A stretch of DNA of 54,813 bases from NCBI RefSeq assembly GCF_002159535.1, contig NZ_NFIU01000012.1, positions 1-54,813 of the forward strand. The letters run 5' to 3'. The DNA is from Olsenella sp. An290. Lineage in GTDB: Bacteria > Actinomycetota > Coriobacteriia > Coriobacteriales > Atopobiaceae. Numbering within the stretch: position 1 is the first letter of the stretch; each line of letters opens with the position of its first letter. Below are positions 8,430 to 16,855 of this stretch, in pieces. Under the pieces are notes generated by a model. That model ran no database searches. It saw nothing but the letters and a program-made list of their open reading frames with translations, and was not told the DNA's origin. A program made the position numbers and the translations under genes.

Positions 8430-8496
8430 AGGCCCCGGGTTTTCCACGAGAAGTGCGCCACGCGGAACTTCTCTCCGGAAACCCGGGGCCTTCTGT
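8430..8496 (+). terminator. gpmA terminator, long composite hairpin
   Basis: GGCCCCGGGTTTTCC (from 8431) pairs with GGAAACCCGGGGCC (to 8490). A second stem (GAGAAGT with ACTTCTC) extends it inward, and TTCTGTG follows. It begins 20 nt past the gpmA stop. Confidence 0.85.
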
Positions 8497-8620
8497 GTAG
8501 CGGCGACCGACCGCGTCGGAGGCCCCCACCACCCCCGAATCGTCAAATGTTGTATCAACAAATCCGCTCGTATCGCCCGGACAATGAGGGGAGCAATTGT
8601 TCCCGTGAGAAGGGGCGGCT

Positions 8621-9247
8621 ATGAAGCGGCAAAAGCGTAGCCGCCTCTACGACGCATGCTTCTTTCACGCACGCCTCACGGTCTATGCGGTGGTGCTCGC
8701 AACGGGGCTCGCGGCGCTGCTCGCCCCCGTTGACTACGAGTGCAACCTGCCGGGACGGGCGTGCCCGGCCTGCGGGCTGAGAACGGCGGTCACCCTGACG
8801 CTGAAAGGAGACCTTCCAGAGGCCCTGGAGGCAAGTGCCCTCGCAGCCCCTCTCATGGCGTGCGCCAGCCTTGCCGTCGCCGATGTGACGGCCGGCATGG
8901 TCTTGAGGACACGTCTGCCAAGAGCACGCCCCTACCCCGCCACACCCTCGATCGCGACGAAGGTCGTGCCGCCGGCGAGGATGAGCTCGTCACCGGGGCG
9001 CAGGGGCGCCGGGACGCCCGCCTCCAGCGCGGCGCCCTCGTGCGTGGCACCGCTCACGAGGGCCGTTCCGTTCTTGGAGCCCAGGTCCTCCACGAGCCAG
9101 CCGCCCGACTCGTCGCGTCGGACGAGCGCATGGCGGCCGGAGACGCCGGAGCCCACGTCGGTGATGTCCTGGGCGCCCATGGCCAGTGAGCCAATGGTGA
9201 CGCCATCGGGAGAATCGGAGAGCCAGTGCGGATCGCCCGCCACATAG
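8621..9247 (+). CDS. DUF2752-like membrane protein with a run-through tail
   Basis: The first about 105 residues look genuine: two hydrophobic helices (about 18-37 and 70-95) around CNLPGRACPACGLRTAV, the ACPxCGL signature of DUF2752-type membrane proteins, then GDLPEAL. RBS GGGG precedes ATG 8621. Beyond about position 8935 the frame continues without a stop to 9247, running antisense to the 3' end of the FHA gene. That tail is Ser/Pro/Arg-rich and looks like antisense noise. Family members usually end near 110-140 aa, so the native stop has probably been lost. The function of DUF2752 is unknown. An imperfect palindrome around GAGCAATTGTTC at about 8593-8606 could be an operator. Confidence 0.55.
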   Translation: MKRQKRSRLYDACFFHARLTVYAVVLATGLAALLAPVDYECNLPGRACPACGLRTAVTLTLKGDLPEALEASALAAPLMACASLAVADVTAGMVLRTRLPRARPYPATPSIATKVVPPARMSSSPGRRGAGTPASSAAPSCVAPLTRAVPFLEPRSSTSQPPDSSRRTSAWRPETPEPTSVMSWAPMASEPMVTPSGESESQCGSPAT

Positions 9248-9882
9248 CCGCCCTCCACGCGGATGAGGCCGAAGCGCGTCGCCGGCTCGGGCCGTACCTC
9301 GCGCGGACCTGCGTCGGTCGTCGCGACGGCGCCCACCGTCGGCGTCTCCGCCCGCCGGCCCAGCGCCGTGCGGACGTAGTCCATAGCGTAAGCAACCGAG
9401 GCGCGCACGTCAGCCGTGCAGCCTGCGGCCACAAAGAGCACCAGCGCCGCCTCCGCGCGCTCGCCGGGTGCCAGTCCGGCGCCGCCGGCCAGGCGCCCGA
9501 GCGCGTTGCGATAGAGCCGCGCGTCCTCGTGACAGCGCTCCAGCGCGGCGTCCATCGCATGCCCCGGCCCGCCCACCAGCACCGCAGTGATCTCCTCCGC
9601 AGCCATCGCGCGCCCGCGCCGGGACCGCAGGCGGCTCATCACGCGCACCGCCGCGCTGCCGTAGTCGCGGAAGAAGCGCTGCTGCAGCGTGCCCGCCGGG
9701 GCGTGCACCACGTTGTGCGAGAGCCAGGAGCGGTCGCGGGCCAGGTCGCGCGGGGTGCGGCCGTTGGGCAGGGGCCGCTCGGAGAGGATGAGGTCCGCGA
9801 GCTCGCGGTGCGAGATGCCCCCATGCGTCTTGAGCAGCGAGAACAGCACCCCGCAGGGCGTTTGGTCATGGCCGTTCAGCAT
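8932..9882 (-). CDS. FHA-domain protein
   Basis: A 316-residue protein with a C-terminal forkhead-associated domain (about 225-312). SGRHALVRR, then WLVEDLGSKNGT and LRPGDELILAGG, are the phosphothreonine-reading loops. The N-terminal about 200 residues are Ala/Arg-rich and match nothing I recognise. The start ATG at 9882 has GGAGG at long spacing. FHA domains bind phosphothreonine made by Ser/Thr kinases, and a kinase gene lies 1 kb away on the other strand, so the two may form a signalling pair. Partner and output are unknown. Its 3' end overlaps the tail of the DUF2752-like frame on the opposite strand. Confidence 0.8.
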   Translation of the reverse strand: MLNGHDQTPCGVLFSLLKTHGGISHRELADLILSERPLPNGRTPRDLARDRSWLSHNVVHAPAGTLQQRFFRDYGSAAVRVMSRLRSRRGRAMAAEEITAVLVGGPGHAMDAALERCHEDARLYRNALGRLAGGAGLAPGERAEAALVLFVAAGCTADVRASVAYAMDYVRTALGRRAETPTVGAVATTDAGPREVRPEPATRFGLIRVEGGYVAGDPHWLSDSPDGVTIGSLAMGAQDITDVGSGVSGRHALVRRDESGGWLVEDLGSKNGTALVSGATHEGAALEAGVPAPLRPGDELILAGGTTFVAIEGVAG

Positions 9883-10027
9883 CCCCTGGAACCCCTCCGC
9901 GCTCAGCGCCCGCCGTCATTGCCCCGCCATTTTACGACAGACGCGCACCACGGCCCCCGGGACGCCGCCCAGCGGGCCCCGAAACGGGCGCGCTATCATG
10001 TGAGAGACGTCCGACGTAGGAGAACCC

Positions 10028-10957
10028 ATGCCAGATGAACCGACCGGCGGCCCCGCGCCCGCCCGCAGACGCCGCGGCCTTCCCCCCAGGGAGAGCGCCC
10101 TCGTCGCGATCGCGTTCACGCTGCTCGTGGTCAGCGGCGTGGTCTACGTGCAGTCGATTCCGAGCCTGCTGGCCGCGGATGACCAGGGCGCGTCGACGGC
10201 CGAGAAGGGCGAGGACCCCGCAGAGGCGGACCAAAGCCAGTCGGGTGCCGCCGGGGACGCGGCCGCACCAGGGTCGCAGGCCGCCCCGGCCACCGAGAAG
10301 GATGCGAGCGCCGAGAAGAGCCCGCAGCCCGAGAAGGTCAAGCTGCCGGACGTCAGCCTCGAGGGCGCACACGTGGAGGAGAAACCCAGCTCTCCTGACA
10401 CCGAGGACCCCAAGCCGGACGCGCCTGCTGCGGACAGGCCCAAACCGCCCACCGATGACGCGCCGGCCGGGGACACGGACGACGACACGCCCGACGATGA
10501 CGCCGGCGACGACGTCTTCACCTCCACCCCCTCCGCCGAGGAGGAGGCCGCGTTCCACGCGTTTCTCGCCGGGAAGGCCTCCGCGATCCCGGGCTACGTG
10601 AGCCAGGCCAACGCGTGCACGAGCACGTTCGAGAACGCCTGCCAGAGCGCGAGCCTCTCCGCCCGCCGCGCCAACCGGGACTCCTGCGCCGCCCTCACGC
10701 AGCAGCTCTTCTCGGAATACATCGCCGTGCGCGACTACGTGCGCTCCAACAGCTCCCAGTACTGCGACGAGCAGGAGCGGCTGATCGGCGCCTATCGCTG
10801 CCTGATGAGCTACGTGGACTGCTATCTCGACGCCTGGACCGTCAACGTGGGCTACGAGGACCCCACCGGCCACGTGGGCGAGTTCACCGCACCTCTCGCC
10901 GCCTGTGACGGCTACCTGGCGGAGTTCCACTCGTACTACGACGGGCTCGCGCTATGA
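10028..10957 (+). CDS. Membrane-anchored protein with a long disordered linker
   Basis: A 309-residue protein: an Arg-rich cytoplasmic start, one membrane helix (about 24-44, SALVAIAFTLLVVSGVVYV), then about 110 residues rich in Pro, Ala, Asp, Glu and Lys with no predicted structure. A C-terminal domain from about 170 to 309 is helical and contains about six Cys (TCTSTFENAC-like spacing, SSQYCDEQE, YRCLMSYVDCYL), which could form disulfides outside the cell. I recognise no family. RBS GTAGGAG precedes ATG 10028. Its stop overlaps the start of the kinase gene by 4 nt (ATGA), so the two are translationally coupled and it may be the kinase's substrate or sensor. Confidence 0.75.
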   Translation: MPDEPTGGPAPARRRRGLPPRESALVAIAFTLLVVSGVVYVQSIPSLLAADDQGASTAEKGEDPAEADQSQSGAAGDAAAPGSQAAPATEKDASAEKSPQPEKVKLPDVSLEGAHVEEKPSSPDTEDPKPDAPAADRPKPPTDDAPAGDTDDDTPDDDAGDDVFTSTPSAEEEAAFHAFLAGKASAIPGYVSQANACTSTFENACQSASLSARRANRDSCAALTQQLFSEYIAVRDYVRSNSSQYCDEQERLIGAYRCLMSYVDCYLDAWTVNVGYEDPTGHVGEFTAPLAACDGYLAEFHSYYDGLAL

Positions 10958-12684
10958 GCTGCCGAGAAGTGCGCCCCGTCGACGGCTCCGCGCTGAGCCC
11001 GGAGGCCGAGCCCGCGCGGCGCGTGATCACGCTGCGCGACGTGGAGGCCCCCTTCCCCCTTGCGGCGGAGGAGCGGGACGGCTATCTCCGCCGCGTCTCG
11101 ACGCTCTTCGTTGACGAGGGCCGAGGCAGGCGCGGAGGTCTAGGGCGGGTGTTCCCCGCGACCAACGCGCAGGGCGAGCAGTTCGCGGTCAAGCTGCTCA
11201 TCCTCCCGGACGATAAGGATGACAGAGCCGATGCTGGCGAGCAGGACGAGCCGTCGCTGCGCCGGGCTTTTCGCCGTGAGTACGAGTGTCAGCGAAGCCT
11301 TGCGCTGCTTCGCGGCTTCCCGCGCCTCTACGCATACGGGCTGATGGACGACGTCCCGGCCATCGTCATGGAGTGGGTCGAGGGCCTGACTCTCGCGGAG
11401 GCACGCCGCGAGCTCGCAGTGGACGATGAGGGGCGCCTCTCGCCGCTCACCGTGGCGCGGCTCGGGCGCGAGCTGTTCGAGCTGATCGCCCGCCTCTCCC
11501 TCGTGGGCAACGGACTCGTGCACCGCGACATCTCGCTGGCAAACGTCATGGTACGGACCGCGCATCGCCCTCTCGAGCAGCAGCGCGCGGAGGGCTCGTT
11601 CGACCTGTGCCTCATCGACTTCGGGTCTGCCGAGCCCGCCACCACGACGACCGACTCCTTCACGGCAGCCCATGGCGCGCTGCGCCACGCCACGGTCGCG
11701 TACGCGCCGCCCGAGATGCTGAGCGACGACGTGGCCGACGTCGAGCGACAGCGGCACTCGGCCGCTGTCGACGTGTACGCTGCCGGCAGCGTGCTATGTG
11801 AGCTGCTCGGTGGGCACGTGCCCTTCCCCGGGGCATCGCGGGCCGCCTCGCCCTACCGGTACAAGCTGGAGCACGAGCCGCTGCGTCCCGTCCCGGCGCA
11901 CGCGGACGCCGCCGACCTCGCCACGGTACTCGCGCGCGAGGGGGAGGTCGCGTCCGTGGTGGCGCCAATCGCCCTCGAACGGGAGCTCTCGCCACGAAGC
12001 GGCGAGCTTAGGCAGGCCCTCGCGCTTCCCGACGAGCAGATCACCGACGCTCTCATGTCCTGCCTCTCCACCGAGCAGCGGCGGCGCCCCCTACCGGAGC
12101 TGATGCGTGACGAGCTCGACGGGCTCGCCGAGCGCTACGCGGAGAACGTCAGGCGTGCGCTGGGCGGCTGCCCCCTCACGCCCTGCATGACAGGGGGCGC
12201 CTGGCTGGGGGTCGGCTCACCGTACTCGGGCTGGCGTCTGCTACGCACAGCGGGACGCGCAACCGGCCTGTTCGTGACCGGTGCCGTCACGGTCACGACC
12301 TCCTGGCTCGCCGGTGCGGGAGACCCAAACAGGACCGCAATCGTGGCGGCACTGCTATTTGCGCCCGGCTTTCTCGCCATACTCGCACGGGGGCGCGACG
12401 TCTCGGGCGTGGCCGGACTCGTGCGCGGGAGCGCCGCGCTGCTGTTTGCCTCGGTCGCGAGCGCTGCCCTCTTCTGGATGCGGATGGAGATGGGGGATGC
12501 CCTGTCAGGGGCGCTCGCAGCAGTGCTCACCTGTGCCAGCGGCGCATGGCTGCCGCTTGCACTCGACTATGCGTGCGCCCACGTACCCGGCATCGTCCGT
12601 GAGGCACGTCGGCAGCTCCCTCCCGCAGCTGCACGGCCCATGGGCCCCGGCTTTGGCGAGACAACGAGGCGCCGCCTGCCGTAG
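10954..12684 (+). CDS. Ser/Thr protein kinase with C-terminal membrane segments
   Basis: A 576-residue Hanks-type kinase. The glycine-rich loop GRGRRGGLGRVF is near 56-67, the ATP-binding Lys in FAVKLL (K80), the catalytic loop HRDISLANV (about 190-198), DFG at about 222-224 and the APPE motif near 251. After the kinase domain come about 130 residues of unknown helix-rich sequence, then hydrophobic segments between about 430 and 550 that give roughly four membrane spans, and a short basic tail. Extracellular PASTA repeats, common in actinobacterial PknB kinases, are absent. The start overlaps the upstream membrane protein gene (ATGA). The FHA protein encoded nearby is a plausible phospho-reader. 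Confidence 0.85.
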   Translation: MSCREVRPVDGSALSPEAEPARRVITLRDVEAPFPLAAEERDGYLRRVSTLFVDEGRGRRGGLGRVFPATNAQGEQFAVKLLILPDDKDDRADAGEQDEPSLRRAFRREYECQRSLALLRGFPRLYAYGLMDDVPAIVMEWVEGLTLAEARRELAVDDEGRLSPLTVARLGRELFELIARLSLVGNGLVHRDISLANVMVRTAHRPLEQQRAEGSFDLCLIDFGSAEPATTTTDSFTAAHGALRHATVAYAPPEMLSDDVADVERQRHSAAVDVYAAGSVLCELLGGHVPFPGASRAASPYRYKLEHEPLRPVPAHADAADLATVLAREGEVASVVAPIALERELSPRSGELRQALALPDEQITDALMSCLSTEQRRRPLPELMRDELDGLAERYAENVRRALGGCPLTPCMTGGAWLGVGSPYSGWRLLRTAGRATGLFVTGAVTVTTSWLAGAGDPNRTAIVAALLFAPGFLAILARGRDVSGVAGLVRGSAALLFASVASAALFWMRMEMGDALSGALAAVLTCASGAWLPLALDYACAHVPGIVREARRQLPPAAARPMGPGFGETTRRRLP

Positions 12685-12704
12685 AGGGGGTTGGCAGGCG
12701 GCGC
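12669..12704 (+). terminator. Hairpin at the end of the kinase gene
   Basis: GCGCCGCCTGCC (12669-12680) pairs with GGCAGGCGGCGC (12693-12704), spanning the stop codon. There is no T-run after it, so termination efficiency is uncertain. Confidence 0.5.
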
Positions 12705-12871
12705 TGGGATTCGCCATTCGCAACGGGGAGAGGGACCGTCGCGTCAGGCAGGGTTAAACGGTGCTCATCGGGTTGCCCGTGACAGGTACATCATAAGTTA
12801 ACTGTGGCTAATTTTCTGCGATGCCAGGAGGCTGCACGGGTTCTCCACAAGTTTACCAAGGTTTACTAGCA

Positions 12872-13681
12872 TCAGCCAAGTGCGACGTCCAGGACCATCA
12901 TGACCACGAACCCGGCAATGAAGCCCAGCGTGCCCACGTTGGAGTGCTCGCCGAGATGGGACTCGGGGATGAGCTCCTCCACCACCACGTACACCATCGC
13001 ACCGGCGGCAAAGGCCAAGAGCCACGGCATGTACGGGCTGATCCAGCCGCTGGCAAGCACCACGAGGACGCCAAAGATGGGCTCCACGATGCCCGAGAGG
13101 CTTCCCATGACAAAGGCGCGACGGCGGCTCATGCCCTCACGGGCGAGCGGAAGCGAGATGGCGGCGCCCTCGGGGAAGTTCTGCAGGCCAATGCCCACCG
13201 CAAGCGCCATGGCCATGCCGAGGTAGGCCTCCCCCGCCGCGCCCGCAGACTGCGCCGCCATCGCAAACAGCAGCCCCACCGACATTCCCTCGGGGATGTT
13301 GTGCAGCGTCACCGCGGATACCAGAAGCGTCGTGCGCTTCCAGCCGGAGGGCACGCCCTCGGGCTCGCTGGCCTCCGCGTGCAGGTGGGGCAGGAACGTG
13401 TCGAGCGCCATGAGGAAGGCAACGCCCAAAAGGAAGCCTCCCGCCGCGGGAAGCCAACCGGGGACCCCGAGGCCCTCGGCCTGCTCGATGGCGGGGTTGA
13501 GCAGCGACCACACGCTCGCCGCCACCATGACGCCCGCGGCAAAGCCAAGGAAGATGTGGTGCATGTGCTTGCGCTCGGACCGGAAGAAGAACACCACGGC
13601 AGAGCCGAGCGTGGTCATGAGCCAGGTGAAGCCGCACCCGAGCGCGGCCCACTCGAGCGCTTGGGGAATGTTGTCAATCAT
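12872..13681 (-). CDS. ZIP-family metal transporter (GufA/ZupT type)
   Basis: A 269-residue, roughly eight-helix importer for divalent metals such as zinc, iron or manganese. The two signature metal-binding helices are visible: HNIPEG at about 127-132 and QNFPEG at about 167-172. A His-bearing loop lies earlier (KHMHH near 39-43 and LPHLHAE near 98). GGAGG precedes ATG 13681. The gene stands alone between the kinase and the iron/metal cluster. A perfect inverted repeat 68-85 nt upstream (13749-13766) is a good candidate operator for a metal-responsive repressor. Substrate cannot be decided from sequence. Confidence 0.9.
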   Translation of the reverse strand: MIDNIPQALEWAALGCGFTWLMTTLGSAVVFFFRSERKHMHHIFLGFAAGVMVAASVWSLLNPAIEQAEGLGVPGWLPAAGGFLLGVAFLMALDTFLPHLHAEASEPEGVPSGWKRTTLLVSAVTLHNIPEGMSVGLLFAMAAQSAGAAGEAYLGMAMALAVGIGLQNFPEGAAISLPLAREGMSRRRAFVMGSLSGIVEPIFGVLVVLASGWISPYMPWLLAFAAGAMVYVVVEELIPESHLGEHSNVGTLGFIAGFVVMMVLDVALG

Positions 13682-13748
13682 GAAGCAACCTCCAGACCGC
13701 TGGTCCGGCCCGGAGCGACCCTTGCGGGCACTCGTGCGGGCCGCTGAA

Positions 13749-13766
13749 TTACTACCATGATAGTAA
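13749..13766 (-). promoter_or_regulatory. Inverted repeat TTACTA-n6-TAGTAA upstream of the ZIP gene
   Basis: Perfect 6-nt arms (13749-13754 and 13761-13766) stand out as AT-rich in a GC-rich context. TACTAT/TATCAT-like hexamers lie within it, so it may overlap the -10 element. Size and position suit a metal-dependent repressor site. It does not exactly match the DtxR, Zur or MntR consensus sequences I know. Confidence 0.5.
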
Positions 13767-13819
13767 CATTCTCCGCGCGAGGTTTAACGTGCGCGGCGAG
13801 CGCGGCGGCGGCTCCGCGG

Positions 13820-13896
13820 GGTCAAAAGGGGACGGGTCCGTTTTCGCTGTCAAAACGGACCCGTCCCCTTTTGACCGCCGTCCCCTTTTGACCGCC
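13820..13896. repeat. REP-like hairpin with an extra half unit
   Basis: Perfect 25-nt arms at 13820-13844 and 13852-13876 (GTCAAAAGGGGACGGGTCC and its complement) enclose a 7-nt loop. A third partial copy, GTCCCCTTTTGACCGCC, follows at 13880-13896. The core AAAAGGGGAC is shared with the hairpins at 3744 and 44175, but the flanking bases differ. It directly abuts the truncated end of the AraC remnant. Confidence 0.85.
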
Positions 13897-14275
13897 AGGC
13901 GCGCGGGTAGCCCACGGCGCTCGCAACCTCGGCCACGCTCACCGACGCCACCTCGAGCAGGTTTGCCGCCCGCTCCATGCGCGCGCGGCGCACGTAGGCG
14001 CCCAGGCCCTCGCCGGTCTCCGCCCGGAAGGCCGCGCACAGCCTCGAGCGGCTCGTGAGCAGGTCGCGCGCGATCCCGTCGAGGGTGAGGCTCTCCCCCA
14101 GGTGCTGCGCCACGTGATGGCGCGCCGCGCACACGAGCCGGCCCGCTCGAGCGTGCCGGCCGCCGCCTCGGCGCGCTCGCGCTCCTCGTGCCAGACGAGC
14201 GCCACCTCCGCCGCGCGCCTCATCTGCCGCATCACCTGACCCTCGTCCGCCAGGGGGAGGACTGGACGCTGTAGG
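13850..14275 (-). pseudogene. AraC-family regulator remnant
   Basis: Minus-strand fragments of an AraC regulator are split between two frames. From about 14275 to 14134 one frame reads VLPLADEGQVMRQMRRAAEV to LERAG. From 14134 a second frame reads CAARHHVAQHLGESLTLDGI, then RLCAAFRAETGEGLGAYVRR and VAEVASAVGYPRA, the first HTH and most of the second. The frame changes at a GGCTCGTG stretch. Right after the PRA of the second HTH the sequence runs into the REP-like hairpin and stops inside it, so the last recognition segment is missing. The N-terminal sensor domain is also absent. A GTG at 14134 could start a short HTH-only product, but I think the gene is dead. Confidence 0.65.
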
Positions 14276-14335
14276 CCGCGGCGGGCGCGCGGGGCGGGCG
14301 CCGGGCGCGCCCGCGCGCGGCCCGCCCGCGCCCCC

Positions 14336-16447
14336 CTACTCGCGCAGAAGCGGGCGCGCGTTGAGCGCCGTGATCGCGAGCGTCGAGGCGTTGTGCAAGT
14401 AGGCTGCGGTGGTAAGCGAGATCGCGCCGCCGAGCCCCAGGGCTATGAGCAGCGTGTTGAACCCCACGATGAGGCGGTAGTCGCGCCGGATGCGGGCCAT
14501 GAGGCGCTCGGAGAGGTCGCGCGCCGTCACGAGCGCCCCGAGCGAGGGCTCCGTCACGAGCACGTCGGCCACGGCGCGCGCCACGTCGCTCGCGTCGCCC
14601 ATCGCGACGGAGACGTCTGCCGCGGCGAGCGCAGGCGAGTCGTTGATGCCGTCGCCCACCATCATGACCGTGCGGCCCTCCCGGCGAAGCGCCTCGACGT
14701 GGGCGCTCTTGCCCTCCGGCAGCACCTGCGCGCGGTACGACGTGAGCCCGAGCTCCGAGGCCACCCGGCGCGCCGCGGGCTCGGCGTCGCCCGTGAGCAT
14801 CACGAGCTCGTCCATGCCGCGCCCGCGCAGCTCCCTCACGACCTCGCTCGCCTCCGCGCGCGGCGGGTCGCTCACGCAGATGGCCCCCACCAGGGCGCCG
14901 TCGCACGCCACGTAGATCACCGACGCGGCCGGAGCCTCGCGCTCCACGAGCTCGTCGAGCCCCGCGGGCCGCTCGACGAGCTCGTCCTCAAAGAGGAAGT
15001 GGGCGCTGCCGATGAGCACGTCCTTCTCGCCCACGCGCGTGGCGATGCCGTGCGCCACGATGTAGCGCACCTCCGCATGGAGCTCGCTTTCGTGGGAGAG
15101 CCCGCGACGCTCCGCCTCCGCCACGATCGCGCGCGCCATGCTGTGCGGGAAGTGCTCCTCTATGCAGGCGGCCAGGCGCAGGACCTCCTCCTCGCCGAGG
15201 TCCCCGAGGGAGATCACGCGCTCCACGGCGGGTGCGGCGTTGGTGAGCGTCCCCGTCTTGTCAAAGACCACCGTGTCCGCCGCAGCCATGGCCTCGAGGT
15301 ACCTGCCGCCGCGCACCACTATGCCGTGGCGGGCGGCCTCGTTCATGGCGCTCATGACCGCCACCGGCGTGGAGAGCTTGATCGCGCACGAGTAGTCCAC
15401 CATCAGGACCGACATCGCCGTGCGCAGGTTCCTCGTCACGGCCAGGATGCCGAGAAACGCGAGGAAGCTGTACGGCACGATGGCGTCCGCCAGGCGCTCC
15501 GCCCTGCCCTGGGCCGAGGCCTTGAGGTCGGAGGACTCCTCCACCATGCGGGCGATCCGGTCTATGCGCGCGGCGCCGGGGACGGCGGCCACGCGGACGA
15601 GCAGGTCGCCGTCGCGCAGCGCGGTGCCGGCGAAGACGGTGGACCCGGCCTCCTTGCGCACGAGCGCCGCCTCGCCGGTCATCGAGGACTCGTCGAGCTC
15701 GCCCACGCCGCCCACGACGGTGCCGTCCACGGGAAGGACACCGCCCTGCGCGAGGTGGAGCACCATGCCCTCCCGCACGTCCGCGGTGGCGATGCGCACG
15801 TCCCTGCCGTCGACCACCTGCCAGACGCTCTCCGCGCGCACGACGAGGCCGTCGCGCAGCGCGAGGCGCGCCCGGGCGTTGACGTGCTCCTCCATGAGGG
15901 AGGAGAGGCGCAGGAGAAACGCGATCGTCCCCGCCTCCGAGAAGGACCTCCGGGAGAGCGCCGCGGCGAGCGCGGCCGCGTCGAGCACCTCGACGGCCAT
16001 GCGGCCGGAGAGCAGGACCCGAAGGCCGCGCAGGATGTGACGTGCGGCGCGCACGCAGACGAGCGCGACGCGCGCCGGGGCGGGCACGAGCGCGCGGCGG
16101 GCGGCGCGCGCGAGCAGGAGGCGCACGACCCTCATCTGAAAGCGGTTGTTCTCGAGCGCCATCTCGAGCTCCGTCTCGCGCAGGCCGAGCCCGGGCTCCT
16201 CGACGGACGGCAGCGCGAGAACGTCAAGCGAGCGCACGGCATCGAGCGCCGCCGTGCGCGCGGCGGGGTCAGCCGGGTCCGTGCGCAGGAGTATGGAGCC
16301 GTTGGCGGCATGCGCCTCCGCGAAGAGGACGCCGGGCACGGCCATGAGCGAGTGGGAGACCCCGCGAGCCTCGGCCTCGGTCATGAGGTCGCGCCCGCAT
16401 CGCAGGCGCAGGCGCCCCGGAATCTCCGAGACGATCTCAAAGAGCAT
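14336..16447 (-). CDS. P1B-type heavy-metal cation ATPase
   Basis: A 703-residue P-type ATPase. Residues 1 to about 75 form an HMA-2-like domain without CxxC (EIVSEIPGRLRLRC). Then come membrane spans, the actuator domain with TGEA (about 257-260), the transmembrane motif DYSCAIKLSTP (about 351-361), phosphorylated Asp in DKTGTLT (D396), and VMMVGDGINDSPALAAADV. The usual CPC metal-site motif is replaced by SCAIK, so copper or classical zinc/cadmium specificity should not be assumed; iron, manganese or another metal is possible. The start ATG at 16447 lies 5 nt after the stop of the DUF6110-like gene. A much longer open frame upstream is antisense noise. It is part of the feo-linked metal operon. 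Confidence 0.88.
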   Translation of the reverse strand: MLFEIVSEIPGRLRLRCGRDLMTEAEARGVSHSLMAVPGVLFAEAHAANGSILLRTDPADPAARTAALDAVRSLDVLALPSVEEPGLGLRETELEMALENNRFQMRVVRLLLARAARRALVPAPARVALVCVRAARHILRGLRVLLSGRMAVEVLDAAALAAALSRRSFSEAGTIAFLLRLSSLMEEHVNARARLALRDGLVVRAESVWQVVDGRDVRIATADVREGMVLHLAQGGVLPVDGTVVGGVGELDESSMTGEAALVRKEAGSTVFAGTALRDGDLLVRVAAVPGAARIDRIARMVEESSDLKASAQGRAERLADAIVPYSFLAFLGILAVTRNLRTAMSVLMVDYSCAIKLSTPVAVMSAMNEAARHGIVVRGGRYLEAMAAADTVVFDKTGTLTNAAPAVERVISLGDLGEEEVLRLAACIEEHFPHSMARAIVAEAERRGLSHESELHAEVRYIVAHGIATRVGEKDVLIGSAHFLFEDELVERPAGLDELVEREAPAASVIYVACDGALVGAICVSDPPRAEASEVVRELRGRGMDELVMLTGDAEPAARRVASELGLTSYRAQVLPEGKSAHVEALRREGRTVMMVGDGINDSPALAAADVSVAMGDASDVARAVADVLVTEPSLGALVTARDLSERLMARIRRDYRLIVGFNTLLIALGLGGAISLTTAAYLHNASTLAITALNARPLLRE

Positions 16448-16452
16448 GGGCC

Positions 16453-16764
16453 TTACGCCTCTGCGGCGGCGCTCTCGGCGTCGACCTGCGCGGTGACCTC
16501 TGCCCGGACCTTGCCCTCGAGAGTGGCGAGGCGCTCTGCGACCGCCGCGTCGATCTTGGCCTGGCGGCGCGCCTCGGCGCAGGCGTCGTTGGCGTCGTCC
16601 ACGACGGACTGGGCCTCGGCGCTCACGGCGTCGGAGACGCGCATCGCCGCGGTGGTGGCGGCAACGGCCGCCCTGTGCAGGGTGCCCTTGGCGGCGAGGC
16701 CCGCGGTCACACCGGCGAGCGCGGCGCCGCCCAGGGCAAAGAGAACGTGATGGTGAAGGGACAT
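16453..16764 (-). CDS. Small Ala-rich DUF6110-like protein
   Basis: A 103-residue protein with an N-terminal hydrophobic, Gly/Ala-rich segment (about 8-30, VLFALGGAALAGVTAGLAAKG) and a charged helical remainder rich in Ala, Glu and Asp. This matches the DUF6110 type that often lies beside HMA-2/P-type ATPase genes, though I base that on memory of the architecture. RBS AAGGAGGAG precedes ATG 16764. It is tightly linked upstream of the ATPase and may be an accessory membrane peptide. Function unknown. Confidence 0.65.
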   Translation of the reverse strand: MSLHHHVLFALGGAALAGVTAGLAAKGTLHRAAVAATTAAMRVSDAVSAEAQSVVDDANDACAEARRQAKIDAAVAERLATLEGKVRAEVTAQVDAESAAAEA

Positions 16765-16855
16765 GGCTCCTCCTTCGTCTGGCCGTCTTGTCCCCGACAG
16801 TATTGTTCCTCTCGGCGCGGAGGTCGACCCGTCGCTCCAAAAGGGCGTACCGTGT

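Noticed and set aside
14134-14906. Separate genes from open frames upstream of the AraC remnant
   Set aside because: They overlap the P-type ATPase in another frame and show only Arg/Ala/Gly-rich shadow sequence.
14393-16750. Plus-strand open frame opposite the P-type ATPase
   Set aside because: Antisense shadow with His/Arg/Gly-rich low-complexity sequence; the ATPase frame has all catalytic motifs.
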